Of a stretch of 13,377 nucleotides of DNA, positions 5,737 to 11,323 are shown in pieces (position 1 is the stretch's first letter; every line of letters starts with the position of its first letter). Source of the DNA: JTS-RE94 sp041750795. GTDB lineage: Bacteria; Planctomycetota; Planctomycetia; Pirellulales; PALSA-1355. The stretch covers positions 1 through 13,377 of the forward strand of contig JBGSYQ010000154.1 in assembly GCA_041750795.1 (NCBI GenBank), read 5' to 3'. The translations under genes and the position numbers were made by a program. The notes under the pieces are model-generated. The model did no database searches, was not told the DNA's origin, and worked only from the letters and a program-made list of their open reading frames with translations.

Positions 5737-6297
5737 ATGGAATTACCGCGTCGCCACGGACCTTGGCAGATTCTTGCCCGCGAGACAATGTATCGCGATC
5801 CGTGGATCCAGGTCGATCGCGACCAGGTGATCCGGCCCGACGGCGCGCCCGGCACGCACTGCATCGTGCATTTGCTGCACGGCATCTCCGTCCTGGCGGT
5901 CGACGACGACGGCGTGGCTCACCTGACGCAGGACTTTCACTACGGCGTGGGGCGCACCACGATCGAAGTTGTCTCGGGCGGCATCGATCCGGGCGAAGAA
6001 ACCTTGGCCGCAGCCCAGCGCGAGCTGCGCGAGGAGTTGGGCATCACGGCCGGCCAGTGGACCGACCTGGGCGCGTGCGATCCGTTCACCACAATTGTCG
6101 TCTCGCCGACGCGGCTGTTTCTGGCGCGCCGGCTCAGCTTTGGCCCCAGCGCGCTGGAGGGGACCGAGCAGACACGTGTTTTCTCGGCGCCGTTCGACGA
6201 GGTGGTCCGCATGGTGTTCGACAGCCGCATCACGCACGGACCGAGCAGCGTGTTGATCTTGAAGGCGCGTGAAGTGCTGGGCGGCGTGAGCGGCTAG
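5737..6297 (+). CDS. Nudix hydrolase, ADP-ribose pyrophosphatase-like
   Basis: A complete 186-residue cytosolic protein. The Nudix box GX5EX7REUXEEXGU is perfect: G81, E87, R95-E96, E99-E100, G102-I103. These residues bind the metal ions that cleave a nucleoside diphosphate linked to another group. The N-terminal part (HGPWQILARETMYRDPWI) and the strand before the box (DFHYGVGRTTIEVVSGG) are of the kind found in ADP-ribose or nucleotide-sugar pyrophosphatases, so those are the likely substrates; specificity remains an inference. An in-frame GTG at 5677 would add 20 residues, but the -10-like TAGAAT overlaps that extension and the added residues look unlike the family, so I prefer ATG 5737. 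No clear RBS. It is divergent from the SLC13 gene and ends 29 bases before the stop of a convergent gene, with a hairpin between them. Confidence 0.9.
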   Translation: MELPRRHGPWQILARETMYRDPWIQVDRDQVIRPDGAPGTHCIVHLLHGISVLAVDDDGVAHLTQDFHYGVGRTTIEVVSGGIDPGEETLAAAQRELREELGITAGQWTDLGACDPFTTIVVSPTRLFLARRLSFGPSALEGTEQTRVFSAPFDEVVRMVFDSRITHGPSSVLILKAREVLGGVSG

Positions 6298-6298
6298 T

Positions 6299-6327
6299 GC
6301 AGCCTGTTGAATTCTTCAACAGGTTGC
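6299..6327. terminator. Hairpin between convergent genes, likely two-way terminator
   Basis: CCTGTTGAA-TTC-TTCAACAGG (6303-6323) is a perfect 9-base-pair stem with a 3-base loop. It extends outward through one G:T pair to 13 pairs (6299-6311 with 6315-6327). It fills the whole gap between the stop of the Nudix gene (6297) and the stop codon of the oxidoreductase (6329-6327). There is no long T run, so intrinsic termination would be imperfect, but the position fits a shared terminator. Confidence 0.55.
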
Positions 6328-7550
6328 TAGCCCATCCACCGCGCCATCTCACCGCTGCGGAGCGACTGGTTGGCCAGGTGCGCGGCGCTGGCGGCGCTGA
6401 CGCCGGCTTCGGCCGGAGCGTGCGGGCGTTTGCGGCTGCGGATGCACTCCACCCAGTTGGCCAGGTGCAGCACTTCGCCCTTGGGCAGATCGTAAAAATC
6501 GGCGCCGCGCGGGCCGCTACCCAGCACGAGCTCACGTGCTGCAATCTTCTTGTTGCGCTCGGGATGAATCTCGTAGCGGCCTCGATCGAGGTAGAGCGTC
6601 GCCTCGCTGCCCATGAACTCCAGCATTTCGCCGTTACGCGCGTTGGCGAACGTGCCCTCGAAATACACTTGTACTTCGCGCTCGGGATAGCGGAGCAGGG
6701 TTTGTACGGTGTCGGGCGTTTGCCACAGGCCCTTGGCATTGAACATGTCGCCGATCGAGGCCGCGGTCGTGGGGTGGTCGACGTCGAGAAACCAATGCAC
6801 GATGTCGATGTGGTGCACCATCAGGTCGGTGAAGATGCCGCCGCCAAAGTCCCAAAACCAGCGCCAATTGCGAAAGCGATACTCGTCGAACGGCTGCTCG
6901 GGCGCCGGTCCGAGGAATCGCCGCCAATCGACCGTGGCCGGATCGATGTTGTAGGCCGTGCGGGCCCAGCGCGGCGTGTTACGATTCCAGGTGAGGTGCA
7001 CCTTGTGGATATCGCCGAGCTGGCCGCTCTTGACGATCTCGTACGCCTCCTGAAATTGCGGCATGCTGCGCTGCTGCGTGCCCACCTGCACGATGCGCTG
7101 GTACTGATTCTGCGCTTCGATCACGGCCGCGCCTTCGGACAGTTCGTGCGTGACGGGCTTTTCGACGTAGACGTCCTTGCCGGCCGCGCAGGCTGCCACT
7201 GTCAGCGGCACGTGCTGATGGTCGGGCGCGCCGATGATCACTGCGTCGACGTCGGCACGATTGAGCAATTCTTCGTGGTGCTTCGTGGTGAACGCGCCTT
7301 CGGCGGCCAGCGCCTTGCCATCCGCCAGGTGCTGATCCCAAACGTCGCAGACCGCCGTGATTCGCACGCCAGGCACTTCCTTGAGTGCTTGCATCAATTG
7401 ACGGCAGCGCCCACCGGTGCCGATGCAGCCGATGTTGATCGTCTCGTTCGCCAGATAACCGCGCGCCGAACCGGTGAAGCCGGCCATCACCAGGCCAGCG
7501 GCCAGGCCCAGGCGTTCCAGGAAATCACGACGGTTGTGCGAGGTGTTCAT
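6327..7550 (-). CDS. Tat-exported Gfo/Idh/MocA family oxidoreductase
   Basis: A 407-residue NAD(P)-dependent oxidoreductase of the kind that acts on sugars, polyols and related compounds. The N-terminus carries a twin-arginine signal (R7-R8-D-F-L, then a short hydrophobic stretch to about residue 30), so the protein is probably exported folded with its cofactor. The Rossmann fold starts at INIGCIGTGGR (38-48). The catalytic-region EKP motif is E130-K131-P132, followed by HELSEG. The second-domain motif is D242-x3-H246-H247-x-D249 after a Gly triplet. The start is ATG 7550; a TTG 30 bases upstream would only lengthen the region before the Tat motif, and neither has a strong RBS. It begins 33 bases after the iron alcohol dehydrogenase gene and is probably cotranscribed. 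The substrate is unknown; this family is greatly expanded in planctomycetes. Confidence 0.93.
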   Translation of the reverse strand: MNTSHNRRDFLERLGLAAGLVMAGFTGSARGYLANETINIGCIGTGGRCRQLMQALKEVPGVRITAVCDVWDQHLADGKALAAEGAFTTKHHEELLNRADVDAVIIGAPDHQHVPLTVAACAAGKDVYVEKPVTHELSEGAAVIEAQNQYQRIVQVGTQQRSMPQFQEAYEIVKSGQLGDIHKVHLTWNRNTPRWARTAYNIDPATVDWRRFLGPAPEQPFDEYRFRNWRWFWDFGGGIFTDLMVHHIDIVHWFLDVDHPTTAASIGDMFNAKGLWQTPDTVQTLLRYPEREVQVYFEGTFANARNGEMLEFMGSEATLYLDRGRYEIHPERNKKIAARELVLGSGPRGADFYDLPKGEVLHLANWVECIRSRKRPHAPAEAGVSAASAAHLANQSLRSGEMARWMG

Positions 7551-7583
7551 GGCAGTGTCCAGTTCGTTCTTAGCGTGCAAAGG

Positions 7584-8786
7584 TCAATACGCCCCATTCA
7601 ACAACTCCACCATTTCGCTTTGCGTCGGCACACGAGGATTGACGCGGACGATGCGCCGAATTGCCAGCGCCTTTTCGGCCATTTCGGGAATCTGATCCTT
7701 GGTGGCACCCAAGTCGCGCATTCGGGCGGGGATGCCGATCGCGCGATTGAGTCGCTGGATGGCGGTAATCGATCGCTCGGCTGCTTGCTGCTCGGTCAAG
7801 CCGCTGATGTCTTCGCCCATGAGCTGCGCCACTCGCGCGAGCGCCTGCTGCCGCACCGACAGGTTATAGCGCATCACATAGGGCAGCAACAGGCCGTTGC
7901 CGGCGCCGTGCGAGCAGTGCGTCAAACCGCCCAGCGGATATTCCAGCGCGTGCACCATGGCCACGCCCGCGTTGGAGAAGGCCAGCCCCGCCAGCAGCGC
8001 GCCCAGCGCCATGGCTTCGCGAGCCTGCAAATCGTCGGGTTGCTCGACGGCGCGCCGTAGATTCGCGCCGATCAGTGAAATCGCCTTTTCGGCCAGGCAG
8101 TCCGCCAGAGGATAACGGCCTTGATAGACGGCCGTCTCACCCGGCTGCAGCGGAAAGTCAGTGTAGTCGACCGCCGTGTAGGCTTCGATGGCGTGCGTCA
8201 TCGCGTCGATGCCACTGTCGGCGGTCACCTTGCGCGGACAGGAGAGCGTCATTCGCGGATCGACCACGGCCACGGCCGGACGCAGATAGTTGCTCATCGC
8301 GCCGACTTTGATGTTGTTCTCCCGATCGGTAAACACGCCGGCGCCGGACACTTCGCTGCCGGTGCCGGCGGTGGTGGGCACGCAAACTAGCGGCAGCACG
8401 GGCCCCGGCACCTTGTTCTCGCCCAGATAGTCGCGCGGCGAACCGCCGTGCGACAAGACCGCCGCGGCTATCTTTGCCAGGTCCATGTTGCTGCCGCCCC
8501 CCAACCCCACCAGCCCGTCGGGATTGAAACCCTTGGCGTGAGCCACGCAGCGCTCGGCCGCATCGAGCGAGGGCTCGGGCTCGCCGCCTGCAAACACTTC
8601 CAGCGATGCCTGCTCGGCCAGCGGCGCTTCGATCTGACGGCACAACTCCGCGGCGATCAGCCGCTCATCAGTGACGATCAACATGCGCTGGATGCCCAGC
8701 CGGCGGGCGACCTCGCCCAGTTGATCGACCGCGCCGCAGCCAAAGACGATCTGGCCGGCCGAGTTGAAGCTCCACGTGGTGCGCAT
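7584..8786 (-). CDS. Iron-containing alcohol dehydrogenase
   Basis: A 400-residue cytosolic protein (no signal peptide) of the group III, metal-dependent alcohol dehydrogenases, which interconvert alcohols and aldehydes with NAD(P). The nucleotide-binding motif is GGGSNMDLAK, followed by PTTAGTGSEV. The four metal ligands expected from the FucO type are all present: D194 and H198 in GIDAMTHAIEAY, H279 in MVHALEYPLGG, and H293 in SHGAGN. The spacing of the last two (14) equals that in E. coli FucO. Between residues 205 and 230 there is a longer loop than in FucO. The start is ATG 8786 with AAGG 6 bases upstream; a longer in-frame start at 8816 is less likely because MRTTWSFNS aligns with family N-termini. 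A promoter candidate lies in the 134-base gap before it. It may process an alcohol or aldehyde product made by its exported neighbours; the substrate is not readable. Confidence 0.94.
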   Translation of the reverse strand: MRTTWSFNSAGQIVFGCGAVDQLGEVARRLGIQRMLIVTDERLIAAELCRQIEAPLAEQASLEVFAGGEPEPSLDAAERCVAHAKGFNPDGLVGLGGGSNMDLAKIAAAVLSHGGSPRDYLGENKVPGPVLPLVCVPTTAGTGSEVSGAGVFTDRENNIKVGAMSNYLRPAVAVVDPRMTLSCPRKVTADSGIDAMTHAIEAYTAVDYTDFPLQPGETAVYQGRYPLADCLAEKAISLIGANLRRAVEQPDDLQAREAMALGALLAGLAFSNAGVAMVHALEYPLGGLTHCSHGAGNGLLLPYVMRYNLSVRQQALARVAQLMGEDISGLTEQQAAERSITAIQRLNRAIGIPARMRDLGATKDQIPEMAEKALAIRRIVRVNPRVPTQSEMVELLNGAY

Positions 8787-8844
8787 GGTTTGCCTTGTAT
8801 CGAGAGGGAAAAGCAATGCGAGTCATCGCTGCGCTGATCCGCGC

Positions 8845-8857
8845 CCTCGCAGCGAGG
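8845..8857. promoter_or_regulatory. Small inverted repeat in the leader of the alcohol dehydrogenase
   Basis: CCTCGC-A-GCGAGG lies between the promoter candidate (8866-8895) and the start codon (8786) on the minus strand. This location would suit an operator or a leader hairpin, but short GC palindromes are expected by chance in such DNA. Confidence 0.2.
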
Positions 8858-8865
8858 CGAGCCGC

Positions 8866-8895
8866 ATTGTAACCGCTGCGCCCGGCCGCCAGCAA
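8866..8895 (-). promoter_or_regulatory. Internal promoter candidate before the alcohol dehydrogenase
   Basis: On the minus strand TTGCTG (-35, 8895-8890) and TACAAT (-10, 8871-8866; 5 of 6 with consensus) are spaced by 18 bases. They lie in the longest gap of the minus-strand cluster, shortly after the TGA of the ceramidase-like gene. This suggests that the last two genes of the cluster can be transcribed separately. Confidence 0.45.
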
Positions 8896-8920
8896 AACTC
8901 TCATGCTCGCGGCGACAAAG

Positions 8921-10300
8921 TCATGGTGCCTTGGGCGTGCCGTTCAGAGCATGCACGGCCCGCACGATGTCCTCCTCGACCGCTGGGGTCCACGGTGAAG
9001 GGAGGCTGTAGTAGACCATCGCTCCGCCCCCTTCATAACCACCTTCGCCCAGCACGCGGCGCGACGGAATGTACGCCATCACGTCGTTCGTGTAGCCGGC
9101 GACCCACGTCGTGTCCGGTCCCAGTTCGCGCTTCAAACGCAGCGCATAGTCGACCACGACTTCGCCGCCCAGCGTCACTAGCGTTAGTTTGTCTCCCAAT
9201 CGCCAGTATTGAATCGGATAGCGATACGTTCCCGGCAGCGACTGGCCCGCGTCGAGCAACGAGAGATACCACTTGGCGCGAGCCGCGACGTACTTGTCCG
9301 CCGATTCCGCGTCGCGCTCGACTTCCTCGCGCGTGGGCACGCTGGCCAGGGCCAGGTCGACATGTGTGCCGCGGGCGGTCAGATCGCCTTCGATCGGCAT
9401 CAGCGTCTCGTCCAGGGCTTTGTCGACGGCCGCGGCCAACTCGGCGCCGTACTGCCTGGCGAGCTCAACCTGGCGGCGCGGCAGCGGATTCTGGTCCGCA
9501 CCGCAGCCGGCGAAGAACACGGCCGTGCAGCCGGGGTGCCTGGCCTCCAATTCGCTTTGCGCAAAACCCGGATAGTCGCTCGACCATTCGTAACCCGACA
9601 GCACCGTTGCGTGACAGGCATAGCCGAACAGCACTGCGGTAAGCTTACCATCGAGATCGGTGATCTTCAGCACCGGCACGTCGTGGTCGTACGGTCCGAC
9701 CAGCTTGCCTTCGGCGCGCAGACGAGGCACGTCGGCCTCGGGGTTGTTGCGTCGGTTGGTGGCAAACGCGGCGTTGCCGTGGCCAAACGCCAACTTCGAC
9801 GGCGCTAGCTCCGCGATGGCCTGGCCAACGACGTCGACGATCGACTGCTGCAAGCGCACGGCATAGGCATCGATGAGCTGCCTCTGGTTGTCGTCGAGCT
9901 GGTCGTAGTGCAGCGAGCGGAGGTTCAGTCCCACGACAGGCCCGCTGTGCGAGTGCGAACAGCAGAACGCCACGTTCGCCGGCACCAGGTTGTACTTGCG
10001 GGCAACCAATTCGCGCACAGGCTCGGCCACGTCGGGGCTGATCCCCACCAGGTCGAGCCCGATCAGGGCGACGCGCGTGCCGCGTGCATCTTCGAGCACG
10101 ATCGCCTTGGCGAACAGATCGTTAAGAAAGCCGGTCGCCGGTTGCGTTCGCGAGCCGTAGCCGGCCATCCACATCGATTGCTCGGGCGTGATCTTCACCT
10201 TGGCGGCGCCGACTTTCCAGGCGGCCTGTGCCTCGCCCAATACCATCACGAGCACCGCCGCCGACGCGAACGCGTGCATGAGATACCGGCGGATCGACAT
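8921..10300 (-). CDS. Secreted neutral/alkaline ceramidase-like hydrolase (N-terminal domain family)
   Basis: A 459-residue protein with a Sec-type signal peptide (basic MSIRRYL start, hydrophobic core, likely cleavage after A-Q-A at 26), so it acts outside the cytoplasm. The mature part resembles the catalytic N-terminal domain of neutral/alkaline non-lysosomal ceramidases, zinc amidases that cleave N-acyl sphingosine. Candidate zinc ligands are H116/H118 in CSHSHSGP, H230 in ACHATVL and E380 in LGGEVVV; a tyrosine ligand would be one of those near the C-terminus (YTNDVMAYIP). Full ceramidases have about 650 residues with a C-terminal beta domain; this protein lacks that domain. Proteins of this short type are common in planctomycetes and their substrate is usually unknown, so amide or ester hydrolysis is the safe statement. 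ATG 10300 is preceded by AAGGAA 7 bases upstream. It lies 33 bases after the amidohydrolase gene. Confidence 0.88.
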   Translation of the reverse strand: MSIRRYLMHAFASAAVLVMVLGEAQAAWKVGAAKVKITPEQSMWMAGYGSRTQPATGFLNDLFAKAIVLEDARGTRVALIGLDLVGISPDVAEPVRELVARKYNLVPANVAFCCSHSHSGPVVGLNLRSLHYDQLDDNQRQLIDAYAVRLQQSIVDVVGQAIAELAPSKLAFGHGNAAFATNRRNNPEADVPRLRAEGKLVGPYDHDVPVLKITDLDGKLTAVLFGYACHATVLSGYEWSSDYPGFAQSELEARHPGCTAVFFAGCGADQNPLPRRQVELARQYGAELAAAVDKALDETLMPIEGDLTARGTHVDLALASVPTREEVERDAESADKYVAARAKWYLSLLDAGQSLPGTYRYPIQYWRLGDKLTLVTLGGEVVVDYALRLKRELGPDTTWVAGYTNDVMAYIPSRRVLGEGGYEGGGAMVYYSLPSPWTPAVEEDIVRAVHALNGTPKAP

Positions 10301-10307
10301 AGCAGGA

Positions 10308-10313
10308 TTCCTT
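10308..10313 (-). promoter_or_regulatory. Ribosome binding site of the ceramidase-like gene
   Basis: On the minus strand AAGGAA stands 7 bases before the ATG at 10300. Together with the signal peptide that begins exactly there, it fixes the start. Confidence 0.55.
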
Positions 10314-10333
10314 GGCGTATACGAGATCGTATG

Positions 10334-11323
10334 CTACGCGAGCCCGAGTAAACGACGCGCATTGTCGCGAAACACGGTGGCCTGCACATCCGCAGGCAGT
10401 TCCAGCGTGCGAAACAGCGTGAGTTGCGGCACATCCTGTCCGGGCGCGAGGAAGTCCGTGCCGAACATCAGCCGATCGGCGCGACGCGCCAGAAACTCAC
10501 GACCGAACTCCAGGTCGCGCGAAATGGCGCCCGCGCCGCTGCCGGCCGACAGATCGCCGTAGATATTGGGATAAGCCTCCATCAGCCGGTCGATTGCTCC
10601 GCCCGGCACAACCTTGCCCTCGGGATAGCCGCCCAAGTCCTTTTGCGCGATTTCGCCGGAGATCGACGCCCACCAACCCGGACCATGCCCGATGAAATTG
10701 GTTTCGGGAAACTCCTTGAGCGCTCTCTCCAGGCCGGGCAAACCTGGCGCGTCCACGTTGCGCTGCTCGTCGAGGTGAAACAGCACCGGCAGGTTCAACT
10801 TCCCACAAGCGGCATAGATGGTCATGTTGCGCGGATCGTCGATGCGCACCCCAGGTTTGTGCTCGCCGAAACCCCTGGCGCCGCGATCGACGTAGCGCTT
10901 GAGCATCTCGACCAGGCCGCTCGATCCGCCGCGATAGCTGGTGCGCGGGTCGACCGAGCAGAACGGAATAAGCCGGTCGCGATGGGGTTCGGTTTCGGCC
11001 AGCACGAAGTCGCTGGTCAGCGGATAACTGGACGACTCGGGCGATACCAGCGGCAACACCACGGCCTGGGCAATTTCGTGGTTGTCCATCCACTTGAGCA
11101 ATTCGCCGGCGGAAAGCGGCTGGGTGCTGTTCCAAGTCTGACCCAGATGTGTATGTACGTCGACGTAGTTCCCCGGCGGGAACGTGGCCGTTGCGCGTGT
11201 CGTCCGTGCGGCCAGCGCCAGGCCGGCGCCGGCCGCCAACCCCGCGCGACAAAAGTCGCGCCGCGACAGCGGATGCTTGGACAGCGACGTGCGCAAAGGT
11301 GTTTCTCCCTCGTTAGAAGGCAT
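10334..11323 (-). CDS. Tat-exported amidohydrolase (amidohydrolase 2 type)
   Basis: A 329-residue metal-dependent hydrolase or decarboxylase with a TIM-barrel fold. A twin-arginine signal (SRRDFCRAG, R21-R22, then an Ala/Gly/Leu-rich stretch to about 46) points to export. Metal-site motifs are H57-T-H59 on the first strand (VDVHTHLG), H183 in LFHLDEQ, H213 in FIGHGPGWW and D290 in MFGTDF, the pattern of the amidohydrolase-related family. Its substrate cannot be told. The listed start is ATG 11323, which overlaps the end of the upstream cytochrome gene by 11 bases and would give translational coupling. A TTG at 11296 has a better Shine-Dalgarno (11305-11311) and still leaves the Tat motif near the N-terminus; it may be the real start. 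Second gene of the minus-strand cluster. Confidence 0.9.
   Translation of the reverse strand: MPSNEGETPLRTSLSKHPLSRRDFCRAGLAAGAGLALAARTTRATATFPPGNYVDVHTHLGQTWNSTQPLSAGELLKWMDNHEIAQAVVLPLVSPESSSYPLTSDFVLAETEPHRDRLIPFCSVDPRTSYRGGSSGLVEMLKRYVDRGARGFGEHKPGVRIDDPRNMTIYAACGKLNLPVLFHLDEQRNVDAPGLPGLERALKEFPETNFIGHGPGWWASISGEIAQKDLGGYPEGKVVPGGAIDRLMEAYPNIYGDLSAGSGAGAISRDLEFGREFLARRADRLMFGTDFLAPGQDVPQLTLFRTLELPADVQATVFRDNARRLLGLA
11305..11311 (-). promoter_or_regulatory. Ribosome binding site candidate pointing to an alternative TTG start
   Basis: On the minus strand GAGGGAG is followed after 8 bases by TTG (11296-11294), in frame with the amidohydrolase. The annotated ATG at 11323 has no comparable sequence in front. 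Starting at TTG would remove the 11-base overlap with the upstream gene and shorten the protein by 9 residues. Confidence 0.4.

Noticed and set aside
6297..8060. A 587-codon plus-strand open frame opposite the oxidoreductase and alcohol dehydrogenase genes
   Set aside because: It spans two well-supported minus-strand genes and the hairpin, with no recognisable motif.
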